Below are positions 42,801 to 53,832 of a DNA stretch of 64,000 nt, in pieces. The stretch spans positions 4,526,001 through 4,590,000 of the forward strand of contig NZ_CP032698.1 in NCBI RefSeq assembly GCF_003627815.1, written 5' to 3'. The stretch comes from Streptomyces hundungensis. GTDB taxonomy: Bacteria > Actinomycetota > Actinomycetes > Streptomycetales > Streptomycetaceae. The translations under genes were made by a program, and so were the position numbers. Position 1 is the stretch's first letter. The number at the start of each line of letters is the position of its first letter. Below the pieces are notes generated by a model. The model searched no databases, had not been told where the DNA came from, and worked only from the letters and a program-made list of their open reading frames with translations.

Positions 42801-45092
42801 TTACTTCACCGGCTCCGGCTCCGGTGCGTCCACGGCCTCCGCGTCGCCGGCCGGGTCCGCCGGGGTCTTCACCGAGTCGAGGAGCAGCTGGGCCACGTCC
42901 ACGACCTGGAGGTTCTCCTTGGGCTTGACGCCCGTGGCGGAGCCACTTTCGGATGCGGCCTTCTTGCCGTTGACGGAGTCCGTCAGCATGACGAGGCAGA
43001 ACGGGCAGGCCGTCGAGACGATGTCCGGGTTGAGGGAGAGGGCCTCGTCCACGCGCTCGTTGTTGATGCGCTTGCCGATCCGCTCCTCCATCCACATCCG
43101 CGCACCACCGGCGCCGCAGCAGAAGCCGCGCTCCTTGTGGCGGTGCATCTCCTGCTGGCGCAGGCCCGGGACGGCCGACATGATCTCGCGCGGGGGCGTG
43201 TAGACCTTGTTGTGGCGGCCCAGGTAGCACGGGTCGTGGTAGGTGATCAGACCGTCCACCGGGGTGACCGGGACCAGCTTGCCCTCGTCGATGAGGTGCT
43301 GGAGCAGCTGCGTGTGGTGGATGACCTCGAACTCGCCGCCCAGCTGCGGGTACTCGTTCGCGATCGTGTTGAAGCAGTGCGGGCAGGTCGCGACGATCTT
43401 CTTCGACGACTTCGGCTTCTTCGTCTCCGGATCGTCCTCGTCCTCGCCGTACGCCATGTTCAGCATGGCGACGTTCTCCTGGCCGAGCTGCTGGAACAGC
43501 GGCTCGTTGCCGAGGCGGCGGGCCGAGTCACCGGTGCACTTCTCGTCGCCGCCCATGATCGCGAACTTGACGCCCGCCATGTGCAGGAGCTCCGCGAAGG
43601 CCTTGGTGGTCTTCTTGGCCCGGTCCTCCAGGGCGCCCGCGCAGCCGACCCAGTACAGGTAGTCGACCTCGGTGAGGTCCTCGATGTCCTTGCCGACGAT
43701 CGGGACCTCGAAGTCGACCTCCTTGGTCCACTCCACGCGCTGCTTCTTGGCGAGCCCCCAGGGGTTGCCCTTCTTCTCCAGGTTCTTGAGCATCGTGCCC
43801 GCCTCGGACGGGAACGCGGACTCGATCATCACCTGGTAGCGGCGCATGTCGACGATGTGGTCGATGTGCTCGATGTCGACCGGGCACTGCTCGACGCAGG
43901 CGCCGCACGTGGTGCAGGACCACAGGACGTCGGGGTCGATGACACCGTTCTCTTCGAGGGTGCCGATCAGGGGGCGCTCGGCCTCCGCGAGGGCGGCGGC
44001 GGGAACGTCCTTCAGCTGCTCCTCGGTCGCCTTCTCGTTCCCCTCCATGTCCTTGCCGCCGCCCGCGAGCAGGTACGGGGCCTTCGCGTGCGCGTGGTCG
44101 CGCAGGGACATGATGAGGAGCTTGGGCGAGAGCGGCTTGCCCGTGTTCCAGGCGGGGCACTGCGACTGGCAACGCCCGCACTCGGTGCAGGTGGAGAAGT
44201 CGAGGATGCCCTTCCAGGAGAAGTGCTCGATCTGCGAGACGCCGTAGACGTCGTCCTCGCCCGGGTCCTCGAAGTCGACGAGCTCGCCGTTGGAGGCCAT
44301 CGGCTGGAGCGCGCCGAGCGCGACGCCGCCCTGCGCCTCGCGCTTGAAGAAGATGTTCGGGAAGGCCAGGAAGCGGTGCCAGGCCACGCCCATGTCGGTC
44401 TTCAGGGCGACGGTGATCATCCAGATGAAGGACGTCGCGATCTTCAGGCCGGCGAAGAAGTAGGTCAGGTTCTGGAGCGTGGACAGGTCCATGCCGCGGA
44501 ACCACGAGACGACCGGGTACGAGACGAAGAACGAGGCCTCGTAGCCGTCGACGTGGTGCTGGGCGCCTTCGAGGGCGTGCAGCGTGAAGATGCAGATGCC
44601 GACGATGAGGATGACGGCCTCGACGAAGTACGCCTGGCCCGTGTTCGAGCCCGCGAAGCGGGACTTGCGGCCCGGGCGGCCCGGCCGGTTCAGCTGCCGG
44701 ATGACGATGAGCGTCAGGATGCCGAGCGTCGTCATCGTCCCGAGGAACTCGACGAACATGTTGTACGGCGGCCACTCGCCGATGATCGGCAGGATCCAGT
44801 CGGCCTGGAAGAGCTGGCCGATGGCGTTGACGATGGTCAGGAGCAGCGAGAAGAAGCCCACGGCCACGAACCAGTGCGCGAAGCCGACGATGCCCCACTT
44901 GTTCATGCGGGTGTGGCCGAGGAACTCCTTGACCACCGTGATCGTGCGCTGCGCGGGCTCGTCCGTGCGGGTACCGGCCGGCACGTTCTGGCCGAGTCGC
45001 ACGAAGCGGTAGATCTGCACGATGGCACGGCCGAACAGCGCTACGCCGACCGCGATTAGGACCAGCGACACGATGATCGCGGCGAGTTGCAT
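42801..45092 (-). CDS. Membrane Fe-S oxidoreductase (heterodisulfide-reductase-like)
   Basis: A 763-residue protein: about six N-terminal membrane helices (NarI-like, to ~270), a dicluster [4Fe-4S] domain with CTECGRCQSQCP and CTTCGACVEQCPVDIEH, and two CCG-type domains (HDPCYLGRHN and CCGAGGARMW). The set matches HdrD/GlpC-type enzymes that pass electrons between quinone and a soluble redox partner; the physiological donor is unknown. ATG at 45092 follows GAGGAG. An intergenic stretch of 238 bp separates it from the epimerase gene. Confidence 0.9.
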   Translation of the reverse strand: MQLAAIIVSLVLIAVGVALFGRAIVQIYRFVRLGQNVPAGTRTDEPAQRTITVVKEFLGHTRMNKWGIVGFAHWFVAVGFFSLLLTIVNAIGQLFQADWILPIIGEWPPYNMFVEFLGTMTTLGILTLIVIRQLNRPGRPGRKSRFAGSNTGQAYFVEAVILIVGICIFTLHALEGAQHHVDGYEASFFVSYPVVSWFRGMDLSTLQNLTYFFAGLKIATSFIWMITVALKTDMGVAWHRFLAFPNIFFKREAQGGVALGALQPMASNGELVDFEDPGEDDVYGVSQIEHFSWKGILDFSTCTECGRCQSQCPAWNTGKPLSPKLLIMSLRDHAHAKAPYLLAGGGKDMEGNEKATEEQLKDVPAAALAEAERPLIGTLEENGVIDPDVLWSCTTCGACVEQCPVDIEHIDHIVDMRRYQVMIESAFPSEAGTMLKNLEKKGNPWGLAKKQRVEWTKEVDFEVPIVGKDIEDLTEVDYLYWVGCAGALEDRAKKTTKAFAELLHMAGVKFAIMGGDEKCTGDSARRLGNEPLFQQLGQENVAMLNMAYGEDEDDPETKKPKSSKKIVATCPHCFNTIANEYPQLGGEFEVIHHTQLLQHLIDEGKLVPVTPVDGLITYHDPCYLGRHNKVYTPPREIMSAVPGLRQQEMHRHKERGFCCGAGGARMWMEERIGKRINNERVDEALSLNPDIVSTACPFCLVMLTDSVNGKKAASESGSATGVKPKENLQVVDVAQLLLDSVKTPADPAGDAEAVDAPEPEPVK

Positions 45093-45330
45093 GAGGGGGC
45101 TCCTCGGGCCTGCGAGGTGGGGTACGGGGGACGGGCTCGAACGGATTACTAAGCAGTAACTTATCCAGTCCACCTGAGCGTACCCACTTCTCACGCCGCA
45201 CTGTAGCCGCGCAGGCGGTGATCTGTGTCGCTCAGCGTGCCCTGAGGGGCGACGGGATATCCATCGTGTTATTCACCACATATAGGGACATAACAAACTA
45301 ACTTGTTGTCGTCCACGACGATCGAACCGA

Positions 45331-46200
45331 ATGGGCGTCCCCATGCCAGCTCCCGCCACGTACCTCGTCACCGGTGGTGCCGGATTCATCGGCTCGCACC
45401 TCGCCGATGCGCTGCTCGGCCAGGGCCACACCGTGATCGTGCTCGACGACCTGTCCACCGGCGCCCGCGCCAACCTCGCCGCCGCCTGGTCCGACCCCCG
45501 GCTGCGCTTCGTGCGCGGCTCGGTCCTGGACGAGCGCATGGTCGACGAACTCACCGCGCGCTGCGACACCGTGGCCCATTTCGCCCCCGTCACCGGCACC
45601 GTCGCAGCCGCCGCCCTGCGCCACGGCAGGAGGCTGCTGATCGCCGCCGCGGACGCCTGCGGCGAGGCGGCGGCGGGCGCCACCGTGGTGCGGCACGGCG
45701 ACACCGTCGGGCCGCGCCAGTCGCCCGTGCACGCCACCGTGCTGACCCGGCTCGTGCGCCGCGCGGTCGCGGGCGAACCGCTCGCCGTGCACGGCGACGG
45801 CGACCGCTCCTACCGCTTCCTCGACGTCGCCGACGCCATCGAGGCGCTGCTCGCCCTGCTCGTCCACCCGGGCGCGGCGGGCGGCGAGTTCGACATCGTG
45901 GGCGACCAGGAGATCGCCGTCCTCGCCCTCGCCGAGCGCACGGTGGCCCGCAGCGGCAGCGCCTCCCCGGTCCGCCACTTCCCGTACGTCGTCGACCGCG
46001 TCCCGCACCGCGCGTTCGCCCAGAGCGCGCCCCGGCCCCTGGACGCGACGCGGCTGCGCGAACTGACCGGCTGGCGGCCCCTGCGCGGGCTCGACGACCT
46101 CCTCGACGCGGCCATCGCCCGGGCGCGCGGCGAGGCCCCGGTCGTCCTGCCCGGCCTTCGAGCGCCCGCCGCCTCGCCGGCCGGCCAACACCTCGGCTGA
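45331..46200 (+). CDS. NAD-dependent epimerase/dehydratase-like protein missing the Tyr-Lys region
   Basis: A 289-residue extended-SDR protein. The NAD-binding YLVTGGAGFIGSHLAD and FVRGSVLD are intact. Between VAHFAPV and VGPRQSP there are ~50 residues fewer than in normal sugar-nucleotide epimerases, and no YxxxK or the usual Ser is seen. The C-terminal substrate part (HGDGDRSYRFLDVADAIEAL) remains. It may therefore be inactive or structural. ATG at 45331 or 45343. The glycosyltransferase and methyltransferase that follow suggest a cell-surface glycan role. Confidence 0.8.
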   Translation: MGVPMPAPATYLVTGGAGFIGSHLADALLGQGHTVIVLDDLSTGARANLAAAWSDPRLRFVRGSVLDERMVDELTARCDTVAHFAPVTGTVAAAALRHGRRLLIAAADACGEAAAGATVVRHGDTVGPRQSPVHATVLTRLVRRAVAGEPLAVHGDGDRSYRFLDVADAIEALLALLVHPGAAGGEFDIVGDQEIAVLALAERTVARSGSASPVRHFPYVVDRVPHRAFAQSAPRPLDATRLRELTGWRPLRGLDDLLDAAIARARGEAPVVLPGLRAPAASPAGQHLG

Positions 46201-46212
46201 GGGGGCGCCGAC

Positions 46213-47268
46213 ATGCTGCACGGGCTCGCGGCCGCGACGGCCGCCCTCGTCCTGTCCGCCGTGCTCGCGGCCCTCGTCCGCGCCCTGATGCTGAGGTTCG
46301 GCCGCGGGGGCGGCGACACCACCCCGCACCTGGGCGGCATCGCCGTCGCCGTCGCCACCCTCGGCGTGGCCTGCGCGGGGCCGCTGCTCGGCGTCGCCGC
46401 GCTCGGCGCGGGGGTGGCGCCGCTGCTCGCCGCGGCCGGGGCGGTCGCGCTGCTCGGCCTCGTCGGCGACCTGCGCCCGCTGGGCGTACGGGTCCGCCTG
46501 GTCGCGCAGGCCGCCGCCGCCACCGTGGTGGTCGCGCTGGCCGGGCTCGCGCCGGGTGCGGGCGCGCTCGCGGTGGTGTGGATCGTGGTCGTCACCAACG
46601 CCTTCCAGCTCCTGGACAACTCCGACGGCGCGATGGGCGCGGTCGCCGCCGTCACCGCGCTCGGCCTCGCGGTGTGCGCGATCGCCGAGGGGCGCCCGGG
46701 ACACGGGCTGCTCCTGAGCGTGCTGGCCGCGGCCCTCACCGGTTTCCTGCTCCACAACTGGTATCCGGCGCGCATCCACCTCGGCGACTGCGGCTCCCTG
46801 TTCACCGGTTTCCTGCTCGCCGCGTCCGCGGTGACCGTGCACACCCGGGCGCCAGGGGAGCAGACGGTGGCCGAACTGTTCGCGCTGACGCTCGTCGTCC
46901 TCACCGACACCGTGCTCGTCCTGGTCTCCCGGGGCCGCGCCGGCCGTCCGCTGCTGCGCGGCGGGGGCGACCACATCGCGCACCGGCTGCGGAAGGTGGG
47001 CCTGACCACCCAGGGTTCGGCCGTGGTGCTCGGCGTCGCGTCGCTGGCCGCCACGGTCGTCGGGCTCCAGATCCACGACGGGCGCCTCGGCCCGGTCGCG
47101 GCGCTGCCCCTGGCCCTCGCCGTGCCCGTCGGGGTGGTGCTGCTGCTGAAGGTCCCGGTGTACGGGCCCGCCTCGCGCCGCCGCGCCCCCCGGGCCCGCA
47201 CCCCTCGCACCCCCCGCAGCACCGCCGCCGCCTCCGCCCCCGTCGACCTCGCCAGGGGCCGCGGATGA
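46213..47268 (+). CDS. MraY/WecA-like sugar-phosphate transferase
   Basis: A 351-residue membrane protein with about ten helices. The family's catalytic Asp motif appears as NAFQLLDNSDGAMG, the second as ARIHLGDCGSLFTGFLL, and GGGDHIAHRLRKVGL as the C-terminal His-containing loop. Such enzymes move a sugar-1-phosphate from a UDP-sugar to undecaprenyl phosphate. A disordered Arg/Pro/Ala tail follows. Stop overlaps the frame of the next gene; start 12 bp after the epimerase. Confidence 0.88.
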   Translation: MLHGLAAATAALVLSAVLAALVRALMLRFGRGGGDTTPHLGGIAVAVATLGVACAGPLLGVAALGAGVAPLLAAAGAVALLGLVGDLRPLGVRVRLVAQAAAATVVVALAGLAPGAGALAVVWIVVVTNAFQLLDNSDGAMGAVAAVTALGLAVCAIAEGRPGHGLLLSVLAAALTGFLLHNWYPARIHLGDCGSLFTGFLLAASAVTVHTRAPGEQTVAELFALTLVVLTDTVLVLVSRGRAGRPLLRGGGDHIAHRLRKVGLTTQGSAVVLGVASLAATVVGLQIHDGRLGPVAALPLALAVPVGVVLLLKVPVYGPASRRRAPRARTPRTPRSTAAASAPVDLARGRG

Positions 47269-47333
47269 CCCCCTCGATCCCCCTGACAGCGCCGACGGCG
47301 CTGACGACGCTCACAGCAAGGAGCTGTAGGCAC

Positions 47334-48107
47334 GTGATGGAGAACCTTCTGCGCGGGCTCCGCCGCCTGGTGCGCCGCCTCGGCGTCGACGTCGTACGCC
47401 ACCGTCCCGGCGGCCGTGAACTGGTGCGGCTGCTCGGCCGGTACGAGATCGACCTGGTCCTCGACATCGGCGCGCACCGGGGCGACTTCGGCGCCGACCT
47501 GCGCGAGGCCGGCTACCGCGGCCGCATCGTCTCCTTCGAGCCGCTGCGTGAACCCCGCGCCGAACTGCGCCACCGCGCCGCCCTCGACGACACCTGGAGC
47601 GTGCTGCCGTACGCCCTCGGCGACCGGAGCGGCACCGCCACCCTCAACATCTCCGGCGACTGCGGCCCCGCCAGCTCCCTGCTGCCGATGCTGCCCCGCC
47701 ACCGCGCCGCGGCCCCCCGCACCGCGTACACCGGCGACGTCTTGGTGCCCGTGCGGCGCCTGGACGAGGTGTGGGAGCAGGTCACCGCGCCCGGCGAGCG
47801 GGTCTTCGTCAACCTCGACGTGCCGGGGTGCGAGGCCCAAGTCCTGGGCGGGGCAGGGCAGTTCGCGGACGAGATCTGCGGGGTGGCGCTCCGGGCGCCG
47901 CTGGTGCCGCTCTACGAGGGCGGCACGCTCTTCGACGAGCTGCTCGCGCTGACCCGCGACGGGCTCGGTCTGACGCTGATGTCGCTGGAGCCGGGGTTCA
48001 CCGATCCGCGCGACGGCCGGATGCTCCGGTGCGGCCTGGTGCTGTTGCGCGAGGACGGTCCAGCGGTCGGCGAGCACGTCCCCGCGCAGGCGGCGGCGGT
48101 GCTGTAG
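47334..48107 (+). CDS. FkbM-family methyltransferase
   Basis: A 257-residue protein of the FkbM type: VLDIGAHRGDFGADLREAG and IVSFEPLREPRAEL as SAM site, and FVNLDVPGCEAQVLGG near the C-terminus. FkbM-like enzymes methylate hydroxyls of sugars or polyketides. GTG at 47334 follows AAGGAG at proper distance; an ATG at 47265 overlapping the previous stop is an alternative. Last gene of the glycan-type set. Confidence 0.82.
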   Translation: MMENLLRGLRRLVRRLGVDVVRHRPGGRELVRLLGRYEIDLVLDIGAHRGDFGADLREAGYRGRIVSFEPLREPRAELRHRAALDDTWSVLPYALGDRSGTATLNISGDCGPASSLLPMLPRHRAAAPRTAYTGDVLVPVRRLDEVWEQVTAPGERVFVNLDVPGCEAQVLGGAGQFADEICGVALRAPLVPLYEGGTLFDELLALTRDGLGLTLMSLEPGFTDPRDGRMLRCGLVLLREDGPAVGEHVPAQAAAVL

Positions 48108-48161
48108 GAGCTTTCCTGACCTGCGGAAACGCAATCCATTGCGGATAAGCGCAGGATAAAA

Positions 48162-48182
48162 CTTGAGTCGGTCGGACTCAGC
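48162..48182. promoter_or_regulatory. HAIR element 1 (HspR operator) of the dnaK operon
   Basis: CTTGAGT-N7-ACTCAGC: one mismatch from the HspR consensus CTTGAGT-N7-ACTCAAG. It lies 5 bp upstream of the proposed -35. Confidence 0.9.
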
Positions 48183-48186
48183 TCTG

Positions 48187-48215
48187 TTGACGCGATGCGA
48201 GCCGTCATGCATCCT
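48187..48215 (+). promoter_or_regulatory. Promoter of the dnaK operon
   Basis: TTGACG (48187-48192), a 17-base spacer and CATCCT (48210-48215), the latter overlapping HAIR element 2, so HspR binding would block RNA polymerase. Confidence 0.7.
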
Positions 48216-48234
48216 TGAGCCAGATCCACTCAAG
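48214..48234. promoter_or_regulatory. HAIR element 2 (HspR operator) of the dnaK operon
   Basis: CTTGAGC-N7-ACTCAAG, one mismatch from consensus, ending 21 bp before the dnaK start. Confidence 0.92.
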
Positions 48235-48237
48235 TAG

Positions 48238-50105
<1,868 letters not shown>

Positions 50106-50106
<1 letters not shown>

Positions 50107-50744
50107 TGACGGAGGAGACCCCGGGCTTCGAGGAGAAGCCCGACGTCCCCTCCGGCGCATCGGAAGACGCCGAGCCGAAGGCCGCCGACTCCTCCGAGGA
50201 GGGGAAGGCGGCCCCGGCCGGGGACGCAGCCAAGGACATCGCCCTTCAGGCCCAGCTGGACCAGGCCCAGACGGCGCTCACCGAGCGCACCGCGGACCTC
50301 CAGCGCCTCCAGGCCGAGTACCAGAACTACCGCCGCCGCGTGGAGCGGGACCGCGTCACGGTCAAGGAGATCGCCGTCGCCGGCCTCCTGACCGAGCTGC
50401 TGCCCACGCTCGACGACATCGGCCGGGCCCGCGAACACGGCGAGCTGACCGGTGGCTTCAAGTCGGTGGCCGAATCCCTGGAGACGGTCGCCGCGAAGAT
50501 GGGCCTCCAGCAGTTCGGCAAGGAGGGCGAGCCCTTCGACCCGACGGTCCACGAGGCCCTGATGCACAGCTACGCGCCGGACGTCACCGAGACGACCTGT
50601 GTGGCGATCCTGCAACCGGGATACCGGATCGGTGAGCGTACGATCCGCCCCGCGCGGGTCGCGGTGGCCGAGCCCCAGCCGGGTGCGGCCGCCAAGGAGG
50701 AGAAGTCGGACGACGAGGAGAGCGGTGGCCCCGACAAGGGCTGA
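50106..50744 (+). CDS. grpE: Nucleotide-exchange factor GrpE
   Basis: A 212-residue GrpE: an acidic disordered N-terminus, a long coiled-coil helix (DLQRLQAEYQNYRRRVERDR), and the C-terminal beta domain (FGKEGEPFDPTVHEALMH; ILQPGYRIGERTIRPARV). It releases ADP from DnaK. One-base overlap with dnaK. Confidence 0.97.
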
Positions 50745-50789
50745 CGCGGCGGTCATGGACGAAGTGATCGTTCGGAAGGAGGGACGTCG

Positions 50790-51977
50790 ATGAACACGAA
50801 GGACTTCGTCGAGAAGGACTACTACAAGGTTCTCGGCGTCCCCAAGGACGCCACCGACGCCGAGATCAAGAAGGCGTACCGCAAGCTCGCGCGCGAGAAC
50901 CACCCCGACGCCAACAAGGGCGACACCAAGGCGGAGGAGCGCTTCAAGGAGATCTCCGAGGCCAACGACATCCTCGGCGACCCCAAGAAGCGCAAGGAGT
51001 ACGACGAGGCGCGCGCCCTGTTCGGCAACGGCGGCTTCCGGGCCGGGCCCGGGGCGGGCGCGGGCAGCTTCAACTTCGACCTCGGTGACCTGTTCGGCGG
51101 GCAGCAGCCCGGCGGGGGCGGCGCCGGTGCCGGCGGCTTCGGCGGCGGGCTCGGCGACGTGTTCGGCGGTCTGTTCAACCGGGGCGGCGCGGGAGCCGGA
51201 ACGCGCACCCAGCCGCGCCGGGGCCAGGACCTGGAGTCCGAGGTGACGCTCAGCTTCACCGAGGCGGTCGACGGGGCCACGGTCCCGATCCGGCTCTCCA
51301 GCCAGGCCCCCTGCAAGGCCTGTTCGGGCACCGGCGACAAGAACGGCACCCCCCGGGTGTGCCCGACCTGTGTCGGCACCGGCCAGGTCTCGCGCGGCTC
51401 GGGCGGCGGCTTCTCGCTGACCGACCCGTGCGTGGACTGCAAGGGCCGCGGCCTGATCGCCGAGAACCCGTGCGACGTCTGCAAGGGCAGCGGGCGGGCC
51501 CGTTCCTCGCGCACCATGCAGGTCCGCATCCCGGCCGGGGTCAGCAACAACCAGCGCATCCGCCTTCGCGGCAAGGGCGCGCCGGGTGAACGGGGCGGCC
51601 CCGCGGGCGACTTGTACGTCGTCGTGCACGTCGACACCCACCCGGTGTTCGGCCGCAAGGACGACAACCTCACCGTCACGGTGCCGGTCTCCTTCACCGA
51701 GGCAGCCCTGGGCGCCGAGGTCAAGGTGCCCACGCTCGGCGGCCCGCCGGTCACCCTGAAGCTGCCGGCGGGAACCCCCAACGGCCGCACCATGCGGGCC
51801 CGCGGCAAGGGAGCGGTCCGCAAGGACGGCACCCGGGGCGACCTGCTCGTCACCGTCGAGGTGGCCGTGCCCAAGGAGCTGGACGACAAGGCCCGCGAGG
51901 CCTTGGAGACCTACCGCGAGGCGACCGCGGGCCAGGACCCGCGGGCTGAACTGTTCCAGGCCGCGAAGGGAGCATGA
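50790..51977 (+). CDS. dnaJ: Hsp40 co-chaperone DnaJ
   Basis: A 395-residue type I DnaJ: J domain with HPD (ENHPDANKG), Gly/Phe-rich region, four CXXCXGXG-type zinc motifs (CKACSGTG, CPTCVGTG, CVDCKGRG, CDVCKGSG) and C-terminal substrate domain. It delivers clients to DnaK and stimulates its ATPase. Ribosome site GAAGGAGG. Confidence 0.98.
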   Translation: MNTKDFVEKDYYKVLGVPKDATDAEIKKAYRKLARENHPDANKGDTKAEERFKEISEANDILGDPKKRKEYDEARALFGNGGFRAGPGAGAGSFNFDLGDLFGGQQPGGGGAGAGGFGGGLGDVFGGLFNRGGAGAGTRTQPRRGQDLESEVTLSFTEAVDGATVPIRLSSQAPCKACSGTGDKNGTPRVCPTCVGTGQVSRGSGGGFSLTDPCVDCKGRGLIAENPCDVCKGSGRARSSRTMQVRIPAGVSNNQRIRLRGKGAPGERGGPAGDLYVVVHVDTHPVFGRKDDNLTVTVPVSFTEAALGAEVKVPTLGGPPVTLKLPAGTPNGRTMRARGKGAVRKDGTRGDLLVTVEVAVPKELDDKAREALETYREATAGQDPRAELFQAAKGA

Positions 51978-51978
51978 G

Positions 51979-52446
51979 ATGGACCCGCGCCAGCGTCGAC
52001 AGCCTCCGTTCGGCAACAGGGCCTATGAGTTGACCGACGAGACGCCGGTGTACGTCATCTCGGTCGCGGCCCAGCTCTCGGGTCTGCACCCGCAGACCCT
52101 GCGCCAGTACGACCGTCTCGGCCTGGTCTCTCCCGACCGCACGGCCGGGCGCGGCCGTCGCTACTCGGCCCGCGACATCGAACTGCTGCGAGCGGTCCAG
52201 CAGTTGTCGCAGGACGAGGGCATCAACCTGGCGGGCATCAAGCGCATCATCGAGCTGGAGAACCAGGTCGCCGCCCTCCAGGCGAGGGTCGCCGAGCTGT
52301 CCTCCGCGGTCGAGGGCGCGGCGCTCGCCATGCAGCAGCGCGAGGCCCAGGTGCACGCCTCCTACCGGCGCGACCTGGTCCCGTACCAGGACGTCCAGCA
52401 GGCCGGTGCGCTGGTCGTGTGGCGCCCCAAGAGGCCCCAGGAGTAA
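51979..52446 (+). CDS. hspR: Heat-shock repressor HspR
   Basis: A 155-residue MerR-type repressor: YVISVAAQLSGLHPQTLRQY, then the wing GRGRRYSARDIELL, then a coiled-coil (IELENQVAALQARVAEL) and short tail. HspR binds HAIR elements before dnaK and clpB with DnaK as co-repressor. Two bases after dnaJ. Confidence 0.97.
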   Translation: MDPRQRRQPPFGNRAYELTDETPVYVISVAAQLSGLHPQTLRQYDRLGLVSPDRTAGRGRRYSARDIELLRAVQQLSQDEGINLAGIKRIIELENQVAALQARVAELSSAVEGAALAMQQREAQVHASYRRDLVPYQDVQQAGALVVWRPKRPQE

Positions 52447-52475
52447 GCCGGTCGGCGCTTGTCGCCTTACGCCGC

Positions 52476-52515
52476 CGAGAGGCCCGCCGTCCCGTTGGGG
52501 GCGGCGGGCCTCTCG
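52476..52515 (+). terminator. Terminator of the dnaK operon
   Basis: CGAGAGGCCCGCCG pairs with CGGCGGGCCTCTCG over 14 bp with a 12-base loop, 30 bp after the hspR stop. Confidence 0.82.
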
Positions 52516-52593
52516 CGTGGGGTGATCGCGGTGAACCGGCGCCGTACGGGGGATAAGGTCATCGGGCTCGGTCGCAGGGAGGCGGGGGAGAGC

Positions 52594-53568
52594 ATGGCGG
52601 AGCAGGTGCCGCATCCGCACGGCGCGGACCGGCTGTGCGCGCCCGCGGAACAGGCGTACGCGGAGGCCCTGCGGGCCGGGCGCATCCCCCGCGAGGCCGC
52701 GCGGGAGGCCGGCTGTCTGATCGATCTGGGGCTGCTGCACCCCGATCCGGCCGCCCCCGACTGGCTCCTGCCGACCTCCCCGCAGACGGTGATGGCGCGG
52801 CTGCTGCGCGGCATCCACGAGGACATCGCGGCGAGCCAGACCCGCACGGGCGCGGTGGTGGCGGCGTTCGAGCGCTTCGCGGCGCTGGGCGGGCCGGCGC
52901 CGTCGGGCGGCGAGGCCATCCGGGTCCTCGACGGCATCCCGCGCATCAACGCCGCCATCGACGACGCGATAGCCGGCTGCGCCACCGAGTCGCTCACCAT
53001 CCAGCCCCGCGGCATCCGGCCCGAGCGCATCCTCTCCCAGGCGCTGCCCCGGGCCCTGGACATGCTCGACCGCGGGGTGCGCATCCGCACGCTCTACACC
53101 CATGTCGCGCGCTACGGGCCCGGTCTCGCGGACTACTTGCGCGAGCTGGAGGGCCGGGCGGTGGAGGTGCGCACCCTGGACGAGGTCACCGACCGCCTGC
53201 TGCTCTTCGACCGTACGGTGGCGATCATCCCGGCCGCCGCGGACGACACCAGCGCCCTGGAGCTGCGCCACCCGGCGCTCGTCGACTTCCTCGCCACCGT
53301 CTTCGAGCGGCTGTGGCGGCTCGCGGTGCCGCTGGCCGAGACGATGCCGGTGGCCACCGACATGGAGGGCGTCACCCATCGCGAGCGGGTCATCGCGGCG
53401 CTGCTCGCCGAGGGCCATCAGGACGCGGTGATCGCGCAGCGCCTCGGCATCAGCGTGCGCACCTGCCGCCACCACATCAGCCGGCTCGCCGCGGCGCTCG
53501 GCAGCGGCAGCCGCACCCAACTCGGCGTGCGCATCGCCCAGTCGGGCCTCGACGCCCACCCTCGGTGA
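52594..53568 (+). CDS. LuxR-type HTH regulator (paralogue A)
   Basis: A 324-residue regulator: a helical N-terminal part, a middle domain resembling TrmB/phospholipase-D-like sensor regions (DDAIAGCATESLTIQPRG; RGVRIRTLYTHVARYGPGLADYL), and a C-terminal LuxR-type HTH (DAVIAQRLGISVRTCRHHIS, then RLAAALGSGSRTQLG). The ATG at 52594 follows GGGGGAG. It is clearly related to the protein at 53833-54810 along its whole length. Ligand and target unknown. Confidence 0.85.
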   Translation: MAEQVPHPHGADRLCAPAEQAYAEALRAGRIPREAAREAGCLIDLGLLHPDPAAPDWLLPTSPQTVMARLLRGIHEDIAASQTRTGAVVAAFERFAALGGPAPSGGEAIRVLDGIPRINAAIDDAIAGCATESLTIQPRGIRPERILSQALPRALDMLDRGVRIRTLYTHVARYGPGLADYLRELEGRAVEVRTLDEVTDRLLLFDRTVAIIPAAADDTSALELRHPALVDFLATVFERLWRLAVPLAETMPVATDMEGVTHRERVIAALLAEGHQDAVIAQRLGISVRTCRHHISRLAAALGSGSRTQLGVRIAQSGLDAHPR

Positions 53569-53832
53569 CCCGCGCCCCCGCGCGTTGTTCGGACATGTCG
53601 TCCTTTGACGCGCCTCCGGTTGATGCAGTGCAGCAACATGATGGTGGTGGCCGAGCGGCTCCCGATGCATCGTGGTGAGCAGTATGAACAGCTCGACTCG
53701 ACGGGAAGCGGGGCCGGGAGGCGGCGAGGTGGATGCCGCGGCCGTGGCTTCGCTCGTGTGCGGCGTCCACGACGGTCTTCTCACCGGTGGAGCCGGGTGT
53801 CCGCGTCCGCGCCCGTACCCGCGGTGACGGGC

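Noticed and set aside
45303..47333. Open frame continuing upstream of the FkbM methyltransferase
   Set aside because: Arg/Pro-rich shadow of the epimerase and transferase genes; the real start has AAGGAG at 47318.
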